Shown one piece after another: positions 1-9,490 of a DNA stretch of 64,000 nt. Location of the stretch: positions 28,714,896 to 28,778,895 of the forward strand of contig OW028580.1 in NCBI GenBank assembly GCA_932294295.1, given 5' to 3'. Each line of letters starts with the position of its first letter. The stretch's first letter is position 1. This DNA is from Alitta virens (taxonomy: Eukaryota; Annelida; Polychaeta; Phyllodocida; Nereididae). The position numbers were made by a program, and so were the translations under genes. A model generated the notes under the pieces. That model was not told the DNA's origin. It was given only the letters and a program-made list of their open reading frames with translations, and did not search any database.

Positions 1-1164
1 TCGAGGTAAAAAAAAATAAAAAATATGTTTACCGTGATGTGATGTATTCAAAGTTCTGGCCATATCATAAAAGCAATCTTAATTGGTACAAAATTTCAAA
101 AAAAATAAAAAATATTGTCAGTTAAGTCCAAAAATATTTTGCTATTATCACACATAAATAAAAATTGTTTGTTAAAAAAATATATAATTTATTGTTAACA
201 TTTAAATGTGAGTGTCGAAAATACCCGCCCTGTCGATAATACCCTCCGTTATGGTAATAGAAAAAAAATGTTACAATTTTAAATATTGTACAATAGATTT
301 GTTTTATAGATTAATTCTATACTTATACTTTCCAAACTGTATATTATTATTCCTAATAGGTCGTACAGAAGCTTCGACTTGGGTCATATATTTTGTATTG
401 TACATTAAATGTGACACTGTGATTTAAAACGACTTTAAATAAAATTTTACTACTAAAATAAGGTAACCTCACATTTAAGCCATCTCATTTTATTGCATAA
501 TACTTGGTTTTAAATTAAGCTGTCATCTGTATTAAGTCCACATTAACTTTACCAGCTGTATTATTTGGATATTTGTTTGCCCCGAAATATTTCTTATGAG
601 ATGGTATTTCCGTGTTCGATTTAACATGGTTTTAATATTTAATGACCATGACGCCCTTTTTGACAATGAGAATTCTAAAGATGATTGATTACTAGCTTAA
701 CTCCTATTGACAAGGATTCAGCAAATTTAGCACTGTTGCCAAGGTAACGAACATAATCTTAGTCAATATGGATATTATGCAAGTTGATTAACTAGAGGAT
801 TTTTGTAAATTTAAGTAGTTGCGTGGTCTAGTGGTTAAGGCTTTGCGTTACTCAGCTTTAGGTTTTAGGTCCGAAACACAGACCTACAACTCCTCAAATC
901 TATGCCAGGTATACTCAATTTTATCAATAATCTGACACATGACACAGAAATGTTTATAACTCATGTCATTGATTGCTTACTTAAAACCAACTTAAATTAT
1001 TTAATATTTACAATATGGAAGGTAGATATCTATAACTTGCACAGTATTTCAGTGACTTTATGATTTTATATTTCAATTTAATGGTAAAGTCATCTCATTT
1101 CAGTCATATATACATACATTAATATCTACACACTTTTTCTGATCTTAATTTTGGCAGAATATTT
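1..1164. other. AT-rich non-coding sequence, no gene seen
   Basis: Contains only short chance frames. A degenerate tRNA-SINE-like head lies at 824-880 (A-box-like TGGTCTAGTGG, weak B box). A perfect RFX X-box lies at 735-748. Confidence 0.5.
735..748. promoter_or_regulatory. RFX X-box motif GTTGCCAAGGTAAC
   Basis: Perfect match to the bipartite X-box consensus (GTNRCC, 2-nt spacer, RGYAAC) bound by RFX factors, which often control ciliary genes. No host gene is visible nearby, so function is not shown. Confidence 0.35.
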
Positions 1165-1254
1165 ATAAATAGGTTATCACATGTCAAGAGGCTGTATCTC
1201 CCTGGTGATGATACCAGGGAGATACAGCCTCTTGCCATGTGATAACCTATTTAT
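1165..1254. repeat. 42-bp-arm hairpin at the left edge of the transposon
   Basis: Arms 1165-1206 and 1213-1254 are reverse complements with one mismatch, separated by the 6-nt loop GATGAT. The arms begin ATAAATAGG and meet at CCTGGT/ACCAGG. The element's 13-bp terminal-like motif starts inside the right arm's end (1251). This looks like two element termini placed head to head. Confidence 0.85.
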
Positions 1255-1582
1255 CCCATGACTTTATTTGTATGGCTACAAATTGAAAATTACTTGATAA
1301 GGTACACCCATCAAAACAGTAGCTTGTGCATGGTTCCTCCACTTCAATCAACTACTGTAGCTTCAATAAATTTTTCTTAATATGCTTGATACTTAACATG
1401 ATGAATACACACTACTACATGAACTACCCCCTCAAATTTAATATATTTCGGATAGCCAGCACTGAAGTTATGGCTGTCTTGAGCACCTGATAAAACTCTA
1501 AAGTCAGGTCAAAACTGCAGCTGAGTCTATTTTTAGCACAGCAAGCTTATGGCGTCACTGATGACGTCACAAAAACGTCACA

Positions 1583-1833
1583 TAGTCCAGTAGAATCATA
1601 GGTGAACGGTAACATGGAGTATGGCAGCTATTTTTTGGTTGATATTGGGTAATTTGAGGGTGCTGATCCCAAATCTGATGGGTGCCACTTCGGCATCCTT
1701 GAGCATTTTGAGATATTCACAAAAACAGTTGCCATGGTTACAAAAAATTGCACATTTAATATTCAACAGAAAATGTGAAATAGCAAGATTGCTATAATCC
1801 ATAGCTACAACTAATGTTACAAAATCAATAGCC
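1583..1833 (+). repeat. Left inverted repeat of the transposon (about 250 bp)
   Basis: Pairs with 5669-5929 in inverted orientation at high identity, with a short insertion/deletion near the outer edge. The shared edge reads TAGTCCAG here and CTGGACTA on the right. It ends 22 bases before codon 1855, so the presumptive promoter and 5' splice signals of the transposon gene must lie in or near it. It holds a one-mismatch RFX X-box (1728-1741). Confidence 0.85.
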
Positions 1834-1854
1834 AATTCAATCACCCTAAAGGAG

Positions 1855-4692
1855 TTGGCGCCTGTCGAGTTTCATAGTTTCGTTGGTAAAGCTAAACCCG
1901 ACACTCCAAAGATTGAATTACACCAAGGATTGCCCTTTGACTTAGTGAAGCAGCTAAGCAACAGTATTATAGTGGCACAGGAGGCTGATGTTACATGGCT
2001 TGTAGATATTTTACAGAATAAAGATGGTAATGACCTTCAGTCAGAATGGTCAGGGTACATGGCAAGCAAAGCAAGACACCAAATTCAAGAATATGTGAAA
2101 CCCACCAAGTTCCTCTTCGGGCCACTGATAAATGCACCTCCTGCAGATCCAGATACTGTTCTCACAACACTTTTGTACATTGAGTGGTTCATGAAAGGGC
2201 GTGATAGACAAATCATTCATGTTAGTGCAGATATGCAGTTATTCCGAGTTATAATGCTAATAAAATGGTCCAATCCATTAAGATGGAATCATCTCCTTGC
2301 ACGTCCTGGTGGTATGCACACTATCATGTCATTCATTGGCTGCATTGGAAATCTTATGTGCTCATCTGGACTGGAAGAAATTCTGAGTGCGTCGTTCAAA
2401 GGAATACCGAACATGATGAATGGTAAAGCATGGCCAAAAGCAATACGTGGCCTTCGGATGGTAGTGCAAGCTTTGCTTGAGCCCTTTGTCAGTCAGGGTT
2501 ATGTGACTGTAACACAGTTGGAGGAAGTGTTGGAAATGTCCAGATTATCAAGGACAGGCAAACTTTGGGTGGATTGCCTCATCAGGCCAGTGACCATACT
2601 TCTTCTGTATATCCGAGCTGAGCGAGAAGGTGACTGGTTGCTTCATCTTTACAGTCTGAAACGCATGCTGCCATATTTCTTTGCTGCTAATCACTGGAAC
2701 TATGCGAGGTTCATTCACTGGCACATCACTGAAATGAATGCTGGCCTGCCAAGTGAGATCCTGGATGCTTTCCTTGATGGTCAACATGTGTGCAGACATC
2801 GACAAGGTGCCTGGAATGGTGTATTCCTAGATCAGTTTGGGGAACAAACTTACATTCGCGGTGGCAAATCAAAGGGTGGACTTATTGGGAAAGCACTGAG
2901 TGAGGAGCAGGTAGCTTCATGGGTGCTATCACACCATTTGTGCAATACACTCGCTTTTGCCTATGATGGCATGCATGCTGAGTTGCAGGAGGATGTTGTT
3001 GAATCTAGTCACAAAGAAGAAGGCTCAAGACGCAGAACTTCCGATGCACTGGACAGGAGTGCCATTATTGCGAAAATAAAGGAGCATCAGAATCCACTTA
3101 AAGTTCAGAACAATGATCAACTGGTAAACATTGTCAGTGGAAAAATCAGCTCCAGTATTGTAAATGTAGACAATGCTCTCGAAATTGGTGGGCAAATGGT
3201 GGCAGACTTTGGTCAAAAGTTGCCCGAGGGTTTCCACAAACCACTCAAGAAGATGGTACACACCATGGAGGAGGGCAAAACAAGTGTGCGACTTGAGCAT
3301 GGACATGCCTACGATGCAGAAAAACTTTTTGCAAGAATGCTTGTGATCTCACAAAAAAGAGACATGAACCTGCAAGACCTACTAAAGTATGAACTATCAC
3401 CCATGCCTCCATCTTTGTTTGATGAGTACGGGGATATGAGAAAAGGGGTTAAGAGTGTTTTGGTGAAGAAACTAGCTGTGTACACAAAAGACACGCTTCC
3501 ACCAGTTGATCTGGAGTTAATTGATGGAAATGAAGCACTGTATCATGTGCACTGGCCAAAAACCACAAGTGTCAAGAATTTCAGCAGCACTTTTTGCAAG
3601 ATCTCAAAAAAGCCTCATGAAGTCTACCTGATATTTGACAGGTATTATGATACCTCTATAAAATCTAGTGAACGAAGACAAAGAGCAGGAGGAGTAGTGT
3701 CTGAAAAACATGATCTACGGGTTGAGTCTCCATTGCCTAGCAGAGATGTTATTATGAAGTCTGTACACAACAAACGAAAGCTCATTGAGCTGCTGTGCAG
3801 CACAGACCACGAACAAAAATTCCTGCACTTAGTGGGTCCAGAACAGAATTTATGTAAGCATGAGGAAGCTGATGTCAGCATTTTGTACTACATGTTGAAG
3901 TTCTACAAAAGTAGAGGACATATTCAGGTTACTTCGGATGACACTGACATCTTTGTCATGTTGGTGCACTATGTTTGGAAGTACAAAATTTCCACTCAAG
4001 TTTCCATGCACAGGTTTGATGGTACCACAATTGATGTGAACAAGACTGTCCAAGGATTAGGGAACAAATGTGGCAAACTACTTGCAGTACATGCACTGAG
4101 CGGATGTGATACAGTTTCATATCCTTTTGGAAAAGGAAAGATCTCAGCTACCAATTCCCTTCTCAAAAGTGACATCAACCTGGAACAGCTGAATAACAGA
4201 AACACATCAATGCAAGAAGTGTTGAGAATTGGAACAGACTTCCTCAATTTGATTTATGGTGGCCAACCAGGATCAAGAATGAATGATCTGAGGTACAAAA
4301 TTTTCAAGAGCAGAAAAGAAGTGCCACATCTAAGGAGCCTACCACCCACTGACAATGCGTCAGCACAACACATTAAAAGAGCACATCTGCAGGTAATTAT
4401 CTGGAATTCTGCTGACAGTTTGGAACCACCACAGCTGGATATTTCAGAATATGGTTGGAGTTTCAATCAGCATGGACAACCACAACCTGTTTCAGGCCAA
4501 ACCCTCATTGCACCTTCAGGAATCCTACAAGTTGTTGCATGTTCATGCAAGTCTGAGTCTCCCTGTGCGAGCAATCGTTGCACTTGTCGTGCAGCAGGGT
4601 TGTCCTGTACAACGTACTGTAAATGCCAAGGTGACGATTACTGTGCTAATGACAGCACAGTTCACCACAGAGATAACTCTGATGAAGACTAA
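1855..4692 (+). CDS. Transposon protein: DDE-like region + XPG/FEN1-like nuclease + CXC domain, 945 codons
   Basis: Probable transposase/nuclease of the surrounding element, acting on DNA in the nucleus. Residues about 80-370 resemble the transposase-like part of a family widespread in invertebrate genomes: candidate acidic residues are D126 (VSADMQLF) and D326/E330 (FLDQFGEQ), with the motif NYARF near 282 and GGLIG at 341. Residues 670-698 match an XPG-I nuclease motif (EEADVS ... SDDTDIF, D695/D696/D698), and LSGCDT with FGKGK around D752 matches the helix-hairpin region that follows it in FEN1-type nucleases. C896-C930 is a Tesmin/TSO1-type CXC domain with nine cysteines (spacing CxC-x5-C-x4-CxC-x6-C-x3-CxC-x5-C). 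The frame opens at 1798 after a stop at 1795, but codon 1855 is TTG and the first in-frame ATG is at 2059. An upstream exon or lost N-terminus is therefore likely. AATAAA follows at 4974. There are no internal stops, so decay is recent or absent. Confidence 0.75.
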   Translation: MAPVEFHSFVGKAKPDTPKIELHQGLPFDLVKQLSNSIIVAQEADVTWLVDILQNKDGNDLQSEWSGYMASKARHQIQEYVKPTKFLFGPLINAPPADPDTVLTTLLYIEWFMKGRDRQIIHVSADMQLFRVIMLIKWSNPLRWNHLLARPGGMHTIMSFIGCIGNLMCSSGLEEILSASFKGIPNMMNGKAWPKAIRGLRMVVQALLEPFVSQGYVTVTQLEEVLEMSRLSRTGKLWVDCLIRPVTILLLYIRAEREGDWLLHLYSLKRMLPYFFAANHWNYARFIHWHITEMNAGLPSEILDAFLDGQHVCRHRQGAWNGVFLDQFGEQTYIRGGKSKGGLIGKALSEEQVASWVLSHHLCNTLAFAYDGMHAELQEDVVESSHKEEGSRRRTSDALDRSAIIAKIKEHQNPLKVQNNDQLVNIVSGKISSSIVNVDNALEIGGQMVADFGQKLPEGFHKPLKKMVHTMEEGKTSVRLEHGHAYDAEKLFARMLVISQKRDMNLQDLLKYELSPMPPSLFDEYGDMRKGVKSVLVKKLAVYTKDTLPPVDLELIDGNEALYHVHWPKTTSVKNFSSTFCKISKKPHEVYLIFDRYYDTSIKSSERRQRAGGVVSEKHDLRVESPLPSRDVIMKSVHNKRKLIELLCSTDHEQKFLHLVGPEQNLCKHEEADVSILYYMLKFYKSRGHIQVTSDDTDIFVMLVHYVWKYKISTQVSMHRFDGTTIDVNKTVQGLGNKCGKLLAVHALSGCDTVSYPFGKGKISATNSLLKSDINLEQLNNRNTSMQEVLRIGTDFLNLIYGGQPGSRMNDLRYKIFKSRKEVPHLRSLPPTDNASAQHIKRAHLQVIIWNSADSLEPPQLDISEYGWSFNQHGQPQPVSGQTLIAPSGILQVVACSCKSESPCASNRCTCRAAGLSCTTYCKCQGDDYCANDSTVHHRDNSDED

Positions 4693-4973
4693 TAACACTG
4701 TAAAAGTTGTAATTGAGGAAATCATGTAAATAAGACAAGTTGTTTTTATGTACTCTGCTATGCTTTTGTTTTCATTTTGTTCAATCTTATTACAGTGATA
4801 TTATTATTGTTAAATCGATTCACTTATGTCAGTGCTTTTGCTTGTTGGCCTGCAGTTTTGCATAAGGTACATTTGGGTACTGTATATTCACAATTACAAT
4901 TTGACCTACATCTTAAAGAGTAGGTTGCAAGTTTGCCAAAAGGTCTTGCTCTCCTATACATGATCTGCACTGC

Positions 4974-4979
4974 AATAAA
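4974..4979 (+). terminator. Polyadenylation signal AATAAA of the transposon gene
   Basis: Canonical AATAAA about 280 bp after the stop codon at 4690-4692, inside the element. It is the first canonical signal seen downstream of the frame. Confidence 0.45.
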
Positions 4980-5040
4980 GCATCATTTGAAATACAGCAC
5001 TTTTGATTTGTGTACTACATTCTAATAATACTGTAACCAG

Positions 5041-5630
5041 TCATACCATAGCATATCAGTTGCCATGGATACCACAAACATGGTGTCATTAAATAACATG
5101 TAGTATTGTTAATAGTTTCACTAAGAAACAAAATATTTCACGACATGGATCAAGTTATTTCCTTATTTTCTGGTTAATGTCACTTCCCTGAGTGCAATAT
5201 AAGTTTGGTAACTAGGCAGTCATAGCAGGATTTTGGTTGCCATGGATATCAAAAACATTGTGTCAAAAAAACACTCCTCATAAGCTTTTATATGACATGC
5301 CATATGTTTGGTTTTCTGTTACACAGAGAAAACTGCTATAATATGTCATTGAATTGACAGAAAGATGCATAATTTCCATATTTGGCATAATTCCATTGAG
5401 GACCTTGACCTTTGAAAGCTAGGTCATTACCCTGCATAAAGTCATTAACAAAGTGCTGCAAAAATAAGGTGTCATAAGAAAGACCTCTTCATAAGCTTTC
5501 ATATAATATGCCATTTGCCTGGTTTTCTGTCACATTGTGAAAGCTGTGACATAGTTTATCCTTGAAATGACTGAAAATTGGAGTAATTCCCATATTTGGC
5601 ATAACTCCATCAGTGACCTTGACCTTTAAC
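5041..5630. repeat. Imperfect tandem duplication inside the transposon, nuclear-receptor-like half-sites
   Basis: The segment 5261-5416 is repeated at 5470-5630 (offset about 209 bp). A partial related copy, with the shared GTTGCCATGGAT, lies near 5060 and 5235. Both full units end in CCTTGACCTTT, the reverse complement of an extended AGGTCA half-site. There is no open frame; this is the non-coding 3' part of the element. Confidence 0.6.
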
Positions 5631-5668
5631 CTCCAAAGTTTTTACCATATTTGCATTCCTGTATCCCG

Positions 5669-5929
5669 GGCTATTGATTTTATAACATCAGTTGTAGCTA
5701 CGGATTATAGTAATCTTGCTATTTCACATTTTCTGTGAAATTTTTAATGTGCACATTTTTGTAACCATGGCAACTGTTTTTGTGAATATCTCAAAATGCT
5801 CAAGGATGCCGAAGTGGCACCCGTCAGATTTGGAATCAGCACCCTCAAATTACCCAATATCGACAAAAAAATAGCTGCCATACTCCATGTTACGCTTACC
5901 CTACTTTTTGACAAAGTTCTACTGGACTA
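5669..5929 (-). repeat. Right inverted repeat of the transposon (about 260 bp)
   Basis: Inverted copy of 1583-1833. It starts at GGCTATTGATTT (inner edge) and ends at CTGGACTA (outer edge). It contains a perfect X-box-type site, GTAACCATGGCAAC, at 5761-5774. Confidence 0.85.
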
Positions 5930-6361
5930 ACAGTTGTAGTTGACTGACAGCCACTGTCGGAGCTAAAATGGCACTGTTTGGGTATTTTTAAGTTCATGGA
6001 CTCCCTGGTCATTATTTTCTAAGATATTTTAAGGACTGGGATGCCATTTCACTCAGTAAGGATGCATAGTTTATTCACATTTACTGGGCTTCATACTTGA
6101 GTGGTGACTTTGCTGCTTGTCAACACCTGTCAGCTTAATATGCTTGAAGAGGATAATATAAGGTATTTTCAAGACAGTAAACGGTGCAGATTTTTCAGTT
6201 ATTTACATAAATATATTTTCTAGAGTGATAGAGACTACAAAACCTGACAGAATTTTATTAATAAACCAAATTCTGTCTGAACTGGTGACGTTCATGACTT
6301 GCTAAGTATCCAAATTTGTAAATGTTTTAAAAACCAAAACAATGCAGAATGCTTTGATTTC

Positions 6362-6562
6362 ATTGGTCGCTTCAATTCGGATGTGTGTCCCAGATATTGT
6401 TGCTGATTGGTCGAAATTGATATCATCCCTGTTTATTTGTTGCACATTGGTTAAAAATTTAAAAAGCTGTATCAACCCTGCAGTTCTTGTCTATGATTGG
6501 CTGAATCTCGTATCGTCCCTCCAAGCCTTTGATATCATCCCTCTGAGATCAATATCACCCAG
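6362..6562. repeat. Array of ATTGG and TATCATCCCT motifs near the right end of the transposon
   Basis: ATTGG (inverted CCAAT) occurs at 6362, 6406, 6446 and 6496. TATCATCCCT or a one- to two-base variant occurs at 6421, 6470, 6511, 6533 and 6553. The two motifs alternate with 40-50 bp spacing. Such subterminal arrays usually bind the transposase or form a promoter; which applies here is unknown. Confidence 0.5.
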
Positions 6563-6901
6563 GGAAAAACACCAGTATCAGGGAAAAAACATGCTCAGTC
6601 ATGGGATAAACTACAAATCCCCACTATAGCAACACAAAAATTCAATAACTGATCAATTTAACAGTGACAAAATGTCGACTCTCAGCTATCTGAGGTATGC
6701 AAAAATGTAGTTTGACCTGTGCTTTTGTGACTATATGGGGCATGCTATTTAACAATCTCTACAACTTCAAACCTTATCATCTTATCATTACGTCTGCCTG
6801 GTAGCTAACAGTATGTGCATACCATTCAGATTTTATGACACTTCGATCATTTCCAAAAGCACGAAAAAATTTTAAATACAATGTAAGCTTGTTTCAAGAC
6901 C

Positions 6902-7003
6902 TGTCTATTAAAACCACCTTGCCTCACCATTAAGACCACTTCATTATTAGACCACTAAACCTTGCACCAAGGGTGGTCTTAATGGCGAGGTTCTACTGTA
7001 TAT
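6902..7003. mobile_element. Foldback MITE of the TTAAGACCAC family
   Basis: Arms CTCACCATTAAGACCAC and GTGGTCTTAATGGCGAG face each other, and the right end finishes GAGGTTCTACTGTA. Relatives occur at 28065-28229, 44905-45090, 48426-48838, 49612-49660, 56440-56592 and 61790-61870. The ends (TACAGT...ACTGTA) suggest TA target sites, as for Tc1/mariner-derived MITEs. Confidence 0.6.
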
Positions 7004-9004
7004 ATTAGTTAAAGAATTAATAAGACCACATTGATATTAAGATAACTTTTGGAATTCCCTATCGTGATGTTATTAATATTTATGGGTTATCAATGTACTC
7101 ATGCTCTAAAAATCTGCAGCCACATGTTTTCATAAAATGATTTTATTACGTTCAAAATTAAACAATTTATTCCGTGTTCATGGTTTTGAATTTAATCTCA
7201 GCAGCAGAAAGACTTTAATTATCTCATGTGTTCTTTTCATTTCAAGAGAAAGACATGGTTCCTTTGTCTGCAAAATTCATTCCTTTGAATGCGTGCTGCA
7301 AATAAATTACTGAGGTGTTCTCTTTTCATTCACTTTTCCTGTTCATTTTCTCTGCAAAATACACTTCTCTATAGAGAGCAAAAATCCGACAAATTGTGAA
7401 TAAGAGATTCGGCAGAATATTATGACATGCATACAGTTTTCTCAAGCAAGATTGCATGTGAGCACAAACGTAAGATTAAACAATGTCAAAAATTCCTGTC
7501 TGGTGCACACTACACAAATCTAAAAATAGAGACCAACTGTGTCTAATTTACATCGAATGTATCATGAGGTTACATCGGATATAGGCTAAATTGAATAATT
7601 AAAGTGTAGAGAAGACAGGGCCCCTTTGGGTCATGGGGTACATTGGGACACCTGCCATATCTTGATAATAAACAACTTCAGAAATCCAAGGCTGACCTCG
7701 AACTAAAGCAGGGGTACATCTTCATTTCATCTGTGGAAACCGTCAAAATCAAGTGAAGTGTTCAGCTGTGGTGCCAGGATCATTTCATGTTTTTTAAGTC
7801 TGAAGTAAATTTCCCACTCATACTGCCCAACTCTAGCATTTCATATGATAGTGCACAGCAGTTGCACCATATCCATATTTCATAAGTGCCTTTCATAGTT
7901 TAATTAAGGACCAATGGGACAGTCAGGTCGGGGTACACTGGGACCGTGAGGTGACTTTATAATAAGCCAAAATTATGTTGAATATCTATATATTAGCAAA
8001 GTATAGTGAGAACTAAAAAGATGAACTTGAGAGGCACAGTTAGAGTGGCCCTGATTTCAAGAAGAGAATGTTTGATGCTGTTTTGCAGGGAAAGGCTGTG
8101 TTACGACCGACTGGGCAATTCCTCCTAAATTCATGTCTTCACAGGTATTTTGAAATCGGCAAAAAAATAAGCAAGGCAATAAGTTCAAGAATATGAGTTT
8201 GCTGGCTAATAAAAACGTCTAGAAAGTCCATTTTTCATCTAACGCTGTTTTGCAAGTGAGAAATGGTGCCACAGGAGGTCACTGATCTTATAATTGTCTT
8301 TGTATGACAATTTCCTAACTGAGTCTGTTCAATGCAAAACTAATGGTAGCGTTTAATGGTCCAGAGGCAGACGTAATGATGAGTCATTGTTAGAAGTCCA
8401 CACTCTGTAGCAGCCCAATAACCCCTTGGATGGAATCTTCCACAACTCACCCCTAATATGAAATATGAATCCGTAACTTTAACCATAAATGCTCAAAAAA
8501 TCCGCTACAACCAACAATATTTCTCACTAGAAATGCTGACCCGATTTGACATCCATGAAGCAATGGCTAGCAATAAATGTCACAATTGCTAAGGCTGATT
8601 GAATAAGCACCCGTGATTTGTTGATTTTCTTTTTTAAGTTATCCTTCCAAGCGGCAATGATTTCTTTATTGTTACTGGAACCACGAGTTTCTTTGAAGAT
8701 GTGATGGATTAGCCAAGGGTTTAGCCAGTGCATTTATCTTGGTTTTGTTCAAGCAGGAAGGAATTTTCATGGAGATTGTTATTATATTCACGATATTGGG
8801 GTGAAGTTGAAGGAAATTGTAGTCATTATGACTAGCCATTTCTGGTTTGGGGCTTTGGTTGGGCAGGTTCCTCTTCAATTGGTTTGGGTGTAGATGTCCT
8901 AAATATTAGCAGGTAAAAAATCAGCACTGATCTTATTGCCAATTATTGTCATTCTTGGGAAAGGATAGACATTTTTCCATATATGCTCGTTTCAAAGCAA
9001 TTGT
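7004..9004. other. Non-coding stretch, no gene recognised
   Basis: Short frames only, none with recognisable content. A SINE 3' fragment (GCAGACGTAATGATGAG, minus orientation) lies near 8365. Nothing else is supported. Confidence 0.4.
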
Positions 9005-9191
9005 GCATACACAAAATAAACTTCCATTTCAGTATATTATAGAAGCTTATAAATCTTACTAAATTAAGACTGCATACTAATGCAGTAAGATATTAAGAAT
9101 GACAATGTAAACAAATATACAGCAAGCAATTTTCAAGAGTTATTTATAAGCTTCTATAATATACTGAAATGGAAGTTTATTTCGTGTATGC
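9005..9191. mobile_element. Hairpin MITE with 50-bp arms
   Basis: Arms 9005-9054 and 9142-9191 are inverted copies with one mismatch (CACAAAAT against CACGAAAT), starting GCATACAC. A smaller inverted pair (ACTGCAT/ATGCAGT) sits in the loop. There is no coding capacity. The structure fits a recently folded-back non-autonomous element. Confidence 0.75.
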
Positions 9192-9258
9192 TTTGGCAAT
9201 CAAGAGTCTCTCCTTTGGGTTAGCTGGTAACATAAAAAAAAAAAAAAACATACAGCCG

Positions 9259-9300
9259 TATCTTCTCATCATTACATCTGCCTCTTGTGGCTGGCATGTA
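9259..9300 (+). mobile_element. 3' fragment of the tRNA-derived SINE
   Basis: Carries the conserved SINE 3' motif (CATCATTACATCTGCCTC) seen in the fuller copies of this window. It lies immediately upstream of the TCTA microsatellite. Confidence 0.4.
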
Positions 9301-9317
9301 TTTACTCAGTAATGTCG

Positions 9318-9490
9318 ACCTATCTACCTATCTACCTGTCTAACTGTCTATCTATCTATCTATCTATCTATAGGTCCTATATCTATCTATCTATGCATGA
9401 ATGTTTTCTATCTATCTATCTATCTATCTATCTATGCATGAATGTTTTCTATTTATCCATCTACCTATCTATCTATCCATCCATCCATCC
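9318..9490 (+). repeat. Interrupted (CTAT)n/(CCAT)n microsatellite
   Basis: Runs of CTAT broken twice by GCATGAATGTTTT, ending in CCATCCATCCATC. It creates the spurious repetitive frame at 9285-9680, which is not a gene. Confidence 0.9.

Larger units (their letters stand above)
1174..6609 (+). mobile_element. DNA transposon, Academ-like (X-type), about 5.4 kb
   Basis: A single long frame for a transposase/nuclease/CXC protein lies between inverted repeats of about 250 bp. Further out, the 13-mer TTATCCCATGACT at 1251-1263 recurs inverted at 6597-6609. The left hairpin arm starting at 1174 (TTATCACATGTC...TCCCTG) resembles the right end read inward (TTATCCCATGAC...TCCCTG), so these may be the true termini; otherwise the element is only 1583-5929. 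No clear target-site duplication is visible at either boundary. An XPG-like nuclease together with a cysteine-rich domain recalls the Academ superfamily described from Repbase work. That family assignment is inference and needs a profile search. Confidence 0.6.
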
